From Cyanobacteria bacterium UBA947 (GTDB lineage: Bacteria > Cyanobacteriota > Vampirovibrionia > Gastranaerophilales > Gastranaerophilaceae), in NCBI GenBank assembly GCA_002293275.1, contig DBCX01000056.1, forward strand, positions 2,530 to 16,349: 13,820 nt of DNA. Reading direction: 5' to 3'. Below, in pieces: positions 1 to 7,623 of the stretch (within the stretch, counting starts at the first letter, position 1; every line of letters starts with the position of its first letter). Under the pieces are notes generated by a model, which saw only the letters and a list, made by a program, of their open reading frames with translations, was not told the DNA's origin and searched no databases. The translations under genes were made by a program, and so were the position numbers.

Positions 1-668
1 ATCGCCTTCGCATCAAAATATTTGTCCATCGTCACGTGGTAGTCAAGGTGGTCTTGTGTAAGGTTGGTCAAAACCGCGCCGTTAAAGCGGCAGCCGCCCA
101 CACGGTTTTGTTCAAGCGCGTGCGAACTAACCTCCATCACAACATTTTCAATTTTTTCAACGTCTTTTATCATCCGCAGCATCGCTTGCAGCTCCGGCGC
201 TTGCGGGGTTGTGTGCTGCGTGTTTCGGTACTCGCTGGTTGATGATAATTTGTAACCCAGCGTCCCGATTAGTGCACATTTTTTATTATTTTCTTCAAGA
301 ATTTTTTGGATTAAGTGCGTCACGGTTGTTTTGCCGTTGGTGCCTGTAATCCCGAGCAGGTTCAACCCCATAGACGGCCTTGAATAAAACCTGTCTGCTA
401 TATCGGCAATCTTGCGGCGTGTGTCGTCCACAACTATTTGCGGTACATCATATTCGCCCAGCGTGCGCTCCACAAGCAGCGCACCCGCGCCGTTATCAAT
501 CGCCTGCTGCGCAAACTTGTGACCGTCCGTGTGCTCACCGACCAGACAAATAAATATGTCGCCCGACTTAGTTGTCTGCGAGTTATACGAAATCCCTGTT
601 ATATCAACGCTTTTAAAGTTGACCAGGTCCTTGTATTCAATGTATTCAATCAATTCATCAAGTTTCAT
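1..668 (-). CDS. murE: MurE, UDP-MurNAc-tripeptide synthetase (5' part only)
   Basis: Cytoplasmic Mur ligase that adds the third amino acid (usually meso-DAP in Gram-negatives) to UDP-MurNAc-L-Ala-D-Glu in peptidoglycan precursor synthesis. About 222 codons are present before the window edge, where the family is about 490 residues, so the C-terminal half lies outside. Visible: the N-terminal UDP-binding domain with SGDIF and CLVGEHTDGH (about 36-50), the ATP P-loop GITGTNGKTT (106-115), HTTP (152-155), MEVSSHAL (178-185) and TQDHLDYH (204-211), all in family order. The start at 668 is supported by an AAGGAG site just upstream, inside the end of the preceding gene. It lies 3 bp after the pbpB stop, so the two are cotranscribed and probably coupled. 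The residues that decide DAP versus lysine use are not in the window, so the substrate is inferred from the Gram-negative context. Confidence 0.96.
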   Translation of the reverse strand, partial: MKLDELIEYIEYKDLVNFKSVDITGISYNSQTTKSGDIFICLVGEHTDGHKFAQQAIDNGAGALLVERTLGEYDVPQIVVDDTRRKIADIADRFYSRPSMGLNLLGITGTNGKTTVTHLIQKILEENNKKCALIGTLGYKLSSTSEYRNTQHTTPQAPELQAMLRMIKDVEKIENVVMEVSSHALEQNRVGGCRFNGAVLTNLTQDHLDYHVTMDKYFDAKA

Positions 669-671
669 TCG

Positions 672-2438
672 CTAACTCCTTTTCTTTGGTGCAGGTTTTT
701 TGGGCGCCGGTTCGGGCTCTTTATCGGGTTTCAGGTTCAAAATCCGCGCGGTCTGCGTTGCGACCTCGTAGAAAACCGGACCTGCGATGGTGTTACCCCA
801 AACACCGCCGCCGCGAGCTCTGTCTATCATTACAAATATCAAAATCTGCGGGTCACTTGCCGGAAAATACCCGATTGTTGAGGTGTAAAGCTCGTCGGTG
901 TAACCCTTGCCGTTCTCTTTTGGTTTGCGCGATGTACCGGTTTTTGCCGCGACATTGTAGCTTGGCAGTTTCAGGTTTGATTTACCGTTGTTGACACTGT
1001 CAGCGAGCAGTTTTGTCACACGCCTTGCAGTCTCGGGCGATATAACCTGGACGCGCTTGATTTTCTTTTTGGCCTCATCCTCACCATACTTGATGATATG
1101 CGGCGTCACGCGCACCCCGCCGTTTGCAAGCGCAGAAACCGCCGACACAAACTGCATCGTAGAAATTGATGTTCCGTACCCGTACGACATACTCGCGTGC
1201 ATACTTTTGTCCCAATTTTGCACGGCAGGCAAAAGCCCTGATGATTCACCCGGCAAATCAATCCCCGATTTTGTCCCGAACCCGAATTTTTTGAGCATAT
1301 CATAAAACTCTTTTGAGCTCATTGTTTCGGCAACCTTAACCGAGCCAATGTTGCTTGAGTGTTCCAGCAAATATTGCAGCGTAATCTCGCCCGGATACGG
1401 CCGCGACTCGTAATCGTAGTTCTGGATTTCCCAATCACCGACCTTCATCTTGCCGGTGTCAAGCACCTTTGTGTTTTCGTCTATCTTGCCCAGCTCAAAC
1501 GCGCTGGCCAGCGTGATAATCTTGAATGTTGACCCCGGCGGAAAAACATCTGTCAATGTCCAGTTTTTAAGGTGCATCGGGTTGGCTTTTTTAAAATTAT
1601 TCGGGTCATAGGTTGGTGCAACGGCATAGGCAAGGATTTCGCCGGTGCGCGGGTTCATCACGATAACCGTACCGCGCAGCGCATCGCGGTCTTTGACCAT
1701 CTTGGTAAGCTCTTTTTCGCACACGTGCTGAATCGCCGCATCAATTGTCAGCGTGATGTTCTGGCCTTTCGGGTTGATTGTTGTTGCAACAGGATCGGTG
1801 CCAAAATCGTAGATAATCTTGCCGTCACGGGTTTTTTGGTAGCTTGCGGAATTGTTTACCTGCTCCAATCTGTCTTTTGCGGTGAACTCCACGCCTGACG
1901 CGATGTCCGCATCAAAATTGTAGAACCCCAAAACATGCGCCGCCAAAAGCCCCTGCGGATACTCGCGGATATTTTTTCTGCCGAAACTAATTTCGCGCAG
2001 CCCCAGTTTTCTGACATCGCGCGTAATATTTTTATCAACATCTTTGGCCAGCGTGATTACGGAGTTATTTTTTTTGAGTTTTTCAAGCAGTGATTTTTGC
2101 GGCACCTTCAAAATCGGCGCAAGTATGCGCGCAAGCTCCTCCGGTGTTTTATCATAATCCGCCGGGTGCGCATAGATATCCGAAAAAACCTTGTCGGTGG
2201 CAAGTTTTATCCCATTCCTGTCAAAAATATCACCTCTCATAGAAAAAACGCGGCCCACACGCTGGTTTTTTGCACGGGCACGGTAGTTTTTTATATCAAC
2301 AACCTGAATAAAAAACAGGTAAACCAACAACCCCACAACAAACAAGATAAAAATCATGTGGATTACGGACAATACGCTGTCGAACTTTCGCACACGTTTT
2401 TCCTTCTCCATATCCATTCTTTTTTGCCTGAGTACCAT
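672..2438 (-). CDS. ftsI: Class B penicillin-binding protein, FtsI/PBP2-like D,D-transpeptidase
   Basis: Membrane-anchored transpeptidase that cross-links peptidoglycan; being next to murE points to the division (FtsI/PbpB) type. The 588 residues show a basic cytoplasmic N-terminus, one membrane anchor (about 26-45), the pedestal motif RGDIFDRNG (68-76), then the transpeptidase domain with SxxK (STFK, Ser303), SxN (SSN, 361-363) and KTGT (499-502). No PASTA repeats. It ends in a Pro/Lys/Glu-rich tail (571-588). ATG codons at 2438, 2417 and 2411 are in frame. The first has no ribosome site and lies about 1 nt after the predicted transcription start. The one at 2417 has a weak CAGG 9 nt upstream and may be the true start. 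It heads the pbpB-murE unit; the usual dcw neighbours ftsL and rsmH are absent, and a divergent nitroreductase sits there instead. Confidence 0.95.
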   Translation of the reverse strand: MVLRQKRMDMEKEKRVRKFDSVLSVIHMIFILFVVGLLVYLFFIQVVDIKNYRARAKNQRVGRVFSMRGDIFDRNGIKLATDKVFSDIYAHPADYDKTPEELARILAPILKVPQKSLLEKLKKNNSVITLAKDVDKNITRDVRKLGLREISFGRKNIREYPQGLLAAHVLGFYNFDADIASGVEFTAKDRLEQVNNSASYQKTRDGKIIYDFGTDPVATTINPKGQNITLTIDAAIQHVCEKELTKMVKDRDALRGTVIVMNPRTGEILAYAVAPTYDPNNFKKANPMHLKNWTLTDVFPPGSTFKIITLASAFELGKIDENTKVLDTGKMKVGDWEIQNYDYESRPYPGEITLQYLLEHSSNIGSVKVAETMSSKEFYDMLKKFGFGTKSGIDLPGESSGLLPAVQNWDKSMHASMSYGYGTSISTMQFVSAVSALANGGVRVTPHIIKYGEDEAKKKIKRVQVISPETARRVTKLLADSVNNGKSNLKLPSYNVAAKTGTSRKPKENGKGYTDELYTSTIGYFPASDPQILIFVMIDRARGGGVWGNTIAGPVFYEVATQTARILNLKPDKEPEPAPKKPAPKKRS

Positions 2439-2439
2439 G

Positions 2440-2445
2440 TATAAT
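2440..2445 (+). promoter_or_regulatory. Candidate -10 (TATAAT) for the nitroreductase
   Basis: A consensus TATAAT on the plus strand predicts a start near 2452 and a leader of about 40 nt that contains the GGGAGG ribosome site. No convincing -35 is seen 17 bp upstream. The hexamer sits back-to-back with the opposite -10 for pbpB, so the two promoters may compete or share a regulator. Confidence 0.4.
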
Positions 2446-2454
2446 AGTATACCA
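2446..2454 (-). promoter_or_regulatory. Extended -10 promoter for pbpB-murE
   Basis: On the minus strand TGG-TATACT forms an extended -10 element. A start about 7 nt after the hexamer would fall near 2439, one base before the ATG at 2438. The hexamer 17 bp upstream (TAAGTG) is a poor -35, which fits an extended -10 promoter. It overlaps the 13-bp inverted repeat that follows in the same spacer. Predicted by eye only. Confidence 0.5.
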
Positions 2455-2465
2455 CAAATTTTGTG
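2453..2465. repeat. 13-bp inverted repeat, candidate operator
   Basis: CACAAA-T-TTTGTG is a perfect inverted repeat with 6-bp arms around one central base. It lies in the 53-bp divergent spacer, just after the predicted nitroreductase start and just upstream of the pbpB -10. That position suits a repressor site, but the arms are short and AT-rich, so chance is possible. No regulator gene lies nearby. Confidence 0.35.
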
Positions 2466-2491
2466 TTACACTTATTCTCGGGAGGTACATT

Positions 2492-3022
2492 ATGAACTTT
2501 TTAGAACTTTGTAAAAAACGCCAGAGCTGCCGTGATTTTGCGTCCATGCCGGTGGAAAGAGAAAAACTTGTTAACTGCATTGAGGCCGCCAGGCTCACGC
2601 CGTCTGCGTGCAACAGCCAGCCGTGGAGCTTTGTGGTTGTTGATAATCCTGAAAAGGCTGCTGCCGTCGCACAGGCGACCATGCAGTTTGGAGCAAACGC
2701 TTATATTGCAGCGGCAAAGGCGTTCATTGTCATACTTGAAGAACACGCCGTGCTGATGCCAAAAATCAGAGGGCTTTTTGACAGCCAGCATTTTGCACAA
2801 AACGACCTTGGCGCAGCCGCAATGAGTATCTGCTATGCAGCAGAAGACCAGGGGCTCGGAACCTGTATTCTCGGCCTTTTTGACCGCGAGGAGCTGCGCA
2901 GACTTTTGGATATCCCGGCAGAAAAACGCTTCGCGACAGTAATCGCGCTGGGCTACCCGGCTGACGGTACCGTCCGCCCGAAAGGCCGCAAATCAATCGA
3001 GCAAATCGCGCGGTTCATCTAA
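2492..3022 (+). CDS. Nitroreductase-family flavoprotein
   Basis: Cytoplasmic FMN-dependent NAD(P)H oxidoreductase of the nitroreductase superfamily; the physiological substrate cannot be told from sequence. The 176 residues match a compact single-domain member. Visible: the N-terminal KRQSCRDF (about 9-16, the family's R-x-S-x-R-x-F phosphate-binding segment), TPSACNSQPW (36-45, FMN-binding), a central helix with DLGAAAMSICYAAEDQGLGTC, then the LRRLLDIP and VIALGYPA segments typical of the C-terminal half. The start is supported by GGGAGG 6 nt upstream. It is a single-gene unit: divergent from pbpB through a 53-bp spacer and convergent with the GH57 gene, with only 2 bp between the stop codons. 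Confidence 0.9.
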   Translation: MNFLELCKKRQSCRDFASMPVEREKLVNCIEAARLTPSACNSQPWSFVVVDNPEKAAAVAQATMQFGANAYIAAAKAFIVILEEHAVLMPKIRGLFDSQHFAQNDLGAAAMSICYAAEDQGLGTCILGLFDREELRRLLDIPAEKRFATVIALGYPADGTVRPKGRKSIEQIARFI

Positions 3023-3024
3023 CT

Positions 3025-4542
3025 TTATTTAATCGGCTGGTCAAGAAACTCCGGTGCTTCCAGCCCTGAATACATGTAAACATTTTTCAAATGCTCGCGG
3101 AAGATGTAGTCAAACAGCGCATCTTTGCCGGAGTCGTTTGGCTTGCCGTACCACCAGAACCAATCCGAGCCCTCCGCGATGTAGACCTCGCGCTGCGCCA
3201 GCCTGTTATCCTCTGCGGCCAAATCCGACTTGACCCGCTCCAAATAATCCCACGCCAAATCCTTCACCGGCTCATCTATCCACAGTTTAAAATTACGGTT
3301 AATCCACGAACCCGCCGCCAGCTTGTTCAATTTTTTCGGCGTATCGGCGGCGATATAATCGCTCAACAAAACCGTCTCGAGCGATTCGTCATTTTCTATA
3401 AGCTCATAGAGTTTGTCCAAAAACTGCGCACCGTCGTTTTGGTAGAACTCCCAGCAGTTTTCGCCATCCATCGCGATGGTCAAAAGGTGGTTTGAATCAG
3501 GTGATGAAAGCAGCTTGCTCTGGATTGTCTTAATCCTGTCGTACAAATTGTTCGCGGCCGCGCTTTGCGGGTCCTTGTAATACTCAAAACTAATCAGGTT
3601 CGCGTGCGTCGCGTTACGAAAAACGATATTGACATCGTTGTAACGGTACGTTTTCAAAAGCCGGTAAGGGTCTTCCATATACCCTTGAAAATCGCGCACA
3701 AACTCAAAATTAATTGACGATGACAAAATCCCCTCATCGCCCACCGTCCATTTGACACCTTGTTCTTTCAACAGGGCAAGCGTTTCCGGGCTGATTGACT
3801 GCTCGGAACACCACATCCCCTGCGGACGCTTGCCAAGGATTTCTTCAACCCTGTCAAGCCCTTTTTTAATCTGGGCGCGAGCGTCGTCTTGCCATCCTTT
3901 GTTAATCAATACAGGCAAAATCGGGTGATAATACGGGCTTGCGGTGATTTCTATTTTGTTTTCCGCAACAAATTTTTTGTACGCCGGGATTATTTTTCTT
4001 ATTATATCGCGGTGGATGTCTATAATTTTTTTTCTGTCCTCAAACGTGTAACCACGCTGTTTTTGGACAAGCGCTTTGAGCTCCGGGTACTCTTGCTGAT
4101 AAACCGGATCGGTCCAGGCAAGGTTGAAAAGCGCCATCAAATCAAAATAATCCTGCTCGGTAAACTTTCCTCTTTTCTCGTAAAGCGCGCTGTAGGCGGG
4201 GCTGGGCGCTATCATTGTTTCGTAATTCGAGTCAAAGAAGTTATTCAGAATAAAAGTTTTGTCGTCCTCATCAAGCGTTTCGCAGACGGTAAAGCGCGAA
4301 TGCAAATCGTGCATCCCCTTTTCGCCGTAATCAATCAACGAATCCAGCAGCACGGGAACAAAGTTAAAATTGAGTTTTATACCCGGGTGCCTGTCAAGAA
4401 TTGTGAGCATATCAAGGTAATCTTTGACCGCGTGCAGCCTGACCCACGGCATCAGGTAGTCGCCTGTCGGCTCCAGCTGATAGACCGGCTGGTGCATGTG
4501 CCAGTAAAACGCTATCGAGAGTTTTTTTGTTCGGCTCATCAT
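3025..4542 (-). CDS. Glycoside hydrolase family 57 (alpha-amylase / glucanotransferase type)
   Basis: Retaining enzyme acting on alpha-1,4/1,6-glucans such as glycogen or maltodextrin, as amylase, glucanotransferase or branching enzyme. The 505 residues show GH57 signatures in order: HMHQPVY (15-21), ASPYYHPILP (201-210), the nucleophile segment GMWCSEQ with Glu247, the acid/base segment AMDGENCW with Asp359, and the late aromatic motif GSDWFWWYG (458-466). No signal peptide is visible, so it is probably cytoplasmic and acts on stored glycogen. An AAAGGA site 10 nt upstream of 4542 favours the first of the two tandem ATGs. It is transcribed alone, divergent from the AGCS symporter. Which glucan activity it has cannot be decided from motifs alone; Cys245 next to the nucleophile may help separate subgroups. 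Confidence 0.93.
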   Translation of the reverse strand: MMSRTKKLSIAFYWHMHQPVYQLEPTGDYLMPWVRLHAVKDYLDMLTILDRHPGIKLNFNFVPVLLDSLIDYGEKGMHDLHSRFTVCETLDEDDKTFILNNFFDSNYETMIAPSPAYSALYEKRGKFTEQDYFDLMALFNLAWTDPVYQQEYPELKALVQKQRGYTFEDRKKIIDIHRDIIRKIIPAYKKFVAENKIEITASPYYHPILPVLINKGWQDDARAQIKKGLDRVEEILGKRPQGMWCSEQSISPETLALLKEQGVKWTVGDEGILSSSINFEFVRDFQGYMEDPYRLLKTYRYNDVNIVFRNATHANLISFEYYKDPQSAAANNLYDRIKTIQSKLLSSPDSNHLLTIAMDGENCWEFYQNDGAQFLDKLYELIENDESLETVLLSDYIAADTPKKLNKLAAGSWINRNFKLWIDEPVKDLAWDYLERVKSDLAAEDNRLAQREVYIAEGSDWFWWYGKPNDSGKDALFDYIFREHLKNVYMYSGLEAPEFLDQPIK

Positions 4543-4581
4543 ATTACAACGGTCCTTTGAATCTTAATTCACTCTGCCATT

Positions 4582-4590
4582 ATTGTAACA
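4582..4590 (-). promoter_or_regulatory. Extended -10 promoter for the GH57 gene
   Basis: Minus-strand TGT-TACAAT, preceded by TTA, predicts a start near 4575 and a leader of about 33 nt carrying the AAAGGA ribosome site. No good -35 is seen. It is nearly the same as the elements before the AGCS symporter and the 120-residue gene. Confidence 0.5.
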
Positions 4591-4617
4591 TAAATTTATG
4601 AAAATATCTCATGTTTC

Positions 4618-4626
4618 TGCTACAAT
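4618..4626 (+). promoter_or_regulatory. Extended -10 promoter for the AGCS-hldE-lpxD-lpxC-fabZ operon
   Basis: TGC-TACAAT ends 6 bp before the ATG at 4633. The usual start, 7 nt after the hexamer, would be the A of that ATG. No ribosome site lies between them. The likely result is a leaderless transcript for the whole operon. The region 17-18 bp upstream has no TTGACA-like hexamer. Confidence 0.5.
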
Positions 4627-4632
4627 CTTAAT

Positions 4633-6099
4633 ATGACTGTTAATACTTTTATGAACGACCACTTGGCCCCTGTTGCGGATAAGATAGCTGATTTAATATT
4701 TTACCCGGTACAAATATTTAACAACGAGGTACCGTTGATAATTTTTTGGATATTGTTTGCGGGGTTATTTTTCACATTTTACCTGCGCGGGATTGCGATT
4801 TGGGGGTTCAAGCACGCTATTGATACCTTGATAAAGCCGGCAAATGCGAACGATGACGGAGAGGTTTCGTCTTTTCAGGCCCTAATGACGGCACTTTCTG
4901 GTACAATTGGGCTGGGAAGCATCGCGGGCGTTGCGATTGCGATTTCGCTTGGCGGGCCGGGCGCTGCGTTCTGGATTGTGATAGGTTCAATACTCGGTAT
5001 GTCGTTGAAATTCGTTGAGGCGGCGCTGGCCGTGAAATACCGGCGGTTTAACCCTGACGGTTCAATTTCGGGCGGCCCGATGCATTATATGGCACACGGG
5101 TTGACGCGCAAAAAGATGCGCTGGCTCGGGCAGCCGCTGGCTGTTGTGTTCGCGGTGCTGTGTATCGGCGGCGGGATTACCGGCGGGAACATGGTGCAAA
5201 TCAACCAGGCAACCCATCAGTTTTTAAACGTTGCAGGCGGAATTGACGGGCCGGCGGGTGATTACGGCTGGGTTATCGGCGTGTTGATGGCGATTCTTGT
5301 CGGGCTCATCGTGATCGGCGGGATAAAAAGCATAGTCAAAGTTACCGAAAAAATTGTACCGCTAAAAATATTTGTTTACGTATTTTCTGCGCTTTTCATA
5401 ATAATTTTAAACATCAAAGCGGTGCCGCACGCGACCTATGTTATTTTGCACCAGGCGTTTTCACCGGACGCGGTTTATGGCGGGGTGTTTGGGGCGATGA
5501 TTATGGGGTTGCGCCGGTCGGTTCAGTGCAACGAGGCCGGAACGGGCTCCGCGCCGATTGCTTACGCGACGGTACAGACAAAAGAGCCGCTCACACAAGG
5601 GTTTGTGTCGCTTTTGGAACCGTTTTTGACCGGTGTGATGTGTACGCTGACAGCGTTTGCCATCGTTATCACGGGAGTCTACAAGGTTAACCCCGGGGAG
5701 ACGACCGGAATCGAGATGACATCTGCCGCGCTTTCAACCGCGATGCCGTTTTTCCCGACGATACTTGCCGCAATCGTGCTTTTGTACGCGCTTTCCACGC
5801 TAATAGCGTGGGCGTATTATTGTCAAAAGTGCTGGAACTTCCTTGTCGGCGAGGGTAAAAAACGTTCGCTTGTTTTCCAGTTGATTTACTGCGGGTTCGT
5901 GGTTATTGGATCTGTTTTGAACATTACATCAGTCATAAATATAACGGACGCAATGATGATAGCGATGTCTATCCCGAATATCATTGCTATGTATATCTTG
6001 GCGCCGGAGGTTAAGAGCGATTTAAGGGATTACTGCCGCAAACATCAAATCGGCAAGCTTGTAAATAAGGATTGGCTTTATGTTGGTACGACAAAATGA
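4633..6099 (+). CDS. Sodium:alanine/glycine symporter family (AGCS) transporter
   Basis: Polytopic inner-membrane carrier importing a small neutral amino acid (alanine or glycine in known members) with Na+. The 488 residues have about ten hydrophobic segments. Family signatures: ALSGTIGLGSIAGVAIAI (87-104), LGGPGAAFW (106-114), SGGPMHYM (146-153), NEAGTGSAPIAYA (300-312) and QGFVSLLEPF (322-331). Some canonical positions differ: GxGNIAGVA reads GLGSIAGVA, SNEAG reads CNEAG, and the usual FIDT segment reads FLTG. It is therefore a divergent subgroup with uncertain substrate. It is first in an operon of lipid A genes; its end overlaps the hldE-like start by 20 bp. No ribosome site precedes the ATG and the predicted transcript starts at the ATG; the next in-frame ATG (4651) has no site either. 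Confidence 0.9.
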   Translation: MTVNTFMNDHLAPVADKIADLIFYPVQIFNNEVPLIIFWILFAGLFFTFYLRGIAIWGFKHAIDTLIKPANANDDGEVSSFQALMTALSGTIGLGSIAGVAIAISLGGPGAAFWIVIGSILGMSLKFVEAALAVKYRRFNPDGSISGGPMHYMAHGLTRKKMRWLGQPLAVVFAVLCIGGGITGGNMVQINQATHQFLNVAGGIDGPAGDYGWVIGVLMAILVGLIVIGGIKSIVKVTEKIVPLKIFVYVFSALFIIILNIKAVPHATYVILHQAFSPDAVYGGVFGAMIMGLRRSVQCNEAGTGSAPIAYATVQTKEPLTQGFVSLLEPFLTGVMCTLTAFAIVITGVYKVNPGETTGIEMTSAALSTAMPFFPTILAAIVLLYALSTLIAWAYYCQKCWNFLVGEGKKRSLVFQLIYCGFVVIGSVLNITSVINITDAMMIAMSIPNIIAMYILAPEVKSDLRDYCRKHQIGKLVNKDWLYVGTTK

Positions 6100-6541
6100 G
6101 TTAAAAGCTTTGGTAGATGAGCTTCGTGCGCAGGGGCAGACGATTGTGACAACAAACGGCTGTTTTGACATTTTGCACGCGGGACACGTCAAATATCTTG
6201 AAAAAACGGCTGCGTTCGCCGACAAAACCATTGTGCTGATGAACTCGGATTCTTCTGTTAAGAAACTTAAAGGGCAGGGGCGCCCGATAAATAACGAAAC
6301 CGACCGGGCGGCTGTTTTGAGCGCCTTGCGATATGTTGATTATGTGGTATTATTTGAACAGGATACGCCGTCTGACCTGCTGGAAATAATCAGGCCGGAT
6401 GTCCACACAAAAGGTGCGGATTACACCGCGGAAAATCTTCCCGAGGCCGGAATAATCTTGGAAAACGGCGGAAGGCTTGAATTTATTGAGTTTGTAGAAG
6501 GAAAGTCAACAACAAATACTATCAAGGAGATGAAAAGATGA
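6080..6541 (+). CDS. rfaE2: D-glycero-beta-D-manno-heptose-1-phosphate adenylyltransferase (HldE C-terminal domain type)
   Basis: Cytoplasmic nucleotidyltransferase that uses ATP to convert heptose-1-phosphate to ADP-heptose for the LPS inner core. The 153 residues are a stand-alone version of the HldE C-terminal domain, so a separate kinase should be encoded elsewhere. Seen: TTNGCFDILHAGH with the HxGH nucleotidyl-transfer motif (33-36), NSDSSVKKLKG (55-65), RPI, KGADY (111-115) and GKSTTNTI (141-148), all typical of the RfaE domain II family. The start at 6080 overlaps the upstream gene by 20 bp, with AAGG 9 nt before it; its stop overlaps the lpxD start in an ATGA, which implies translational coupling on both sides. 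Confidence 0.93.
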   Translation: MLVRQNELKALVDELRAQGQTIVTTNGCFDILHAGHVKYLEKTAAFADKTIVLMNSDSSVKKLKGQGRPINNETDRAAVLSALRYVDYVVLFEQDTPSDLLEIIRPDVHTKGADYTAENLPEAGIILENGGRLEFIEFVEGKSTTNTIKEMKR

Positions 6542-7623
6542 AAAGTTTTACGATTGACGAAATCACGCATATTACGGGCGGCATGCTGACAAAAGTCGCC
6601 GACGTGAAGATTTCGCAGATTGCACCGCCATTGCTGGCGGATGAAAACACGCTGGCGCTTGCGCTTGGCGAGGACGAGATTGCAAACCTTGCAAATTCAC
6701 GCGCAAAAGCTGCGCTTGTGCCTTTGGGTGTAAATATTGACGGCCTGACAACGATTGAGGTTGAGCGGCCCAGGCTTGCGATGATGAAGTTGATTACGAT
6801 GTTTTATCAGGCGCCTGAGGTAAACGACGGTGTGCACGCGAGCGCGATTGTTCACGAAACGGCAAAGCTCGGGGAAAATGTCAAGATTGGGCCAAACGTT
6901 GTCGTGGGACGCAACGCGATTATCGGCGACAACACGCAGATTGTGGCCAACGCTTACATCGGGTCGGGCGTTAAAACGGGCAAAAATTGTTTCTTCCACC
7001 CGGGTGTAAATATAGGTGACCGCGTGATTTTGGGCGATAATGTTGTTTTGCAGCACGGTGTATCGCTCGGTGCGGACGGGTTCAGTTTTGTGACGGAAAA
7101 GCCTGACAACATTGAAAAAGCCAAGCAGGAGGGTGCTGTTACCGAAAGCAATGTTGACCAAAAGATTTTCAAAATCCCTTCAATTGGCTCTGTTGTGATT
7201 GGCAACAACGTTGAAATCGGCGCAAACAGTACGATTGACCGCGGTACGATTGAAAACACGGTTGTGGGCGACGACACAAAGATTGACGATTTGGTAATGA
7301 TAGGTCACAACGTAAAGGTTGGCAAAGGGTGCTTGATTGTGTCGCAGGTTGGGGTTGCGGGCAGCAGCGTGATAGGTGATCGGGTTGTGCTTGCAGGTCA
7401 GGTCGGTATCGCAGATCACATCAAGATTGGCTCCGATTCAATCGTTGCGGCAAAATCCGGCGTATCAAAAAGTTTCCCTGAAAAGACCGTCATTATGGGA
7501 TATCCGGCTATGCCGCGCAAAGATTTTATCAAACAAAACAAGGCGATGAAAGATGCCGTTGCACTGGTTGAGCGGTTCAAAAAATACGAGCCGATGCTCA
7601 AAACCTTTGAGGACAGTCAATGA
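6538..7623 (+). CDS. lpxD: LpxD, UDP-3-O-(3-hydroxyacyl)glucosamine N-acyltransferase
   Basis: Third step of lipid A synthesis: moves a 3-hydroxyacyl chain from ACP to the 2-amino group of UDP-3-O-acyl-glucosamine in the cytoplasm. The N-terminal uridine-binding domain (about 1-100) is followed by a left-handed beta-helix of hexapeptide repeats (about 100-310) and a C-terminal helix (about 330-361). GADGFSFV (178-185) and IDDLVMIGHNVKVG (249-262), with the probable catalytic His257, identify LpxD. At 361 residues it is about 20 longer than the E. coli enzyme as I recall it; the extra residues lie in a charged loop after GADGFSF (about 186-212). AAGGAG 8 nt before the ATG; overlaps its neighbours by 4 bp at both ends. 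Confidence 0.95.
   Translation: MKSFTIDEITHITGGMLTKVADVKISQIAPPLLADENTLALALGEDEIANLANSRAKAALVPLGVNIDGLTTIEVERPRLAMMKLITMFYQAPEVNDGVHASAIVHETAKLGENVKIGPNVVVGRNAIIGDNTQIVANAYIGSGVKTGKNCFFHPGVNIGDRVILGDNVVLQHGVSLGADGFSFVTEKPDNIEKAKQEGAVTESNVDQKIFKIPSIGSVVIGNNVEIGANSTIDRGTIENTVVGDDTKIDDLVMIGHNVKVGKGCLIVSQVGVAGSSVIGDRVVLAGQVGIADHIKIGSDSIVAAKSGVSKSFPEKTVIMGYPAMPRKDFIKQNKAMKDAVALVERFKKYEPMLKTFEDSQ

Noticed and set aside
438..881. 147-codon plus-strand frame across the murE/pbpB junction
   Set aside because: Antisense to two well-identified genes; basic, low-complexity product without motifs or ribosome site.
3889..4560. 223-codon open frame on the plus strand, antisense to the GH57 gene
   Set aside because: It lies fully inside a clear GH57 enzyme on the other strand, has no recognisable domain, and its composition is that of a mirrored coding frame.
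6697..7161. 154-codon minus-strand frame inside lpxD
   Set aside because: The hexapeptide-repeat codons of lpxD create regular antisense open frames; no start signal or domain.
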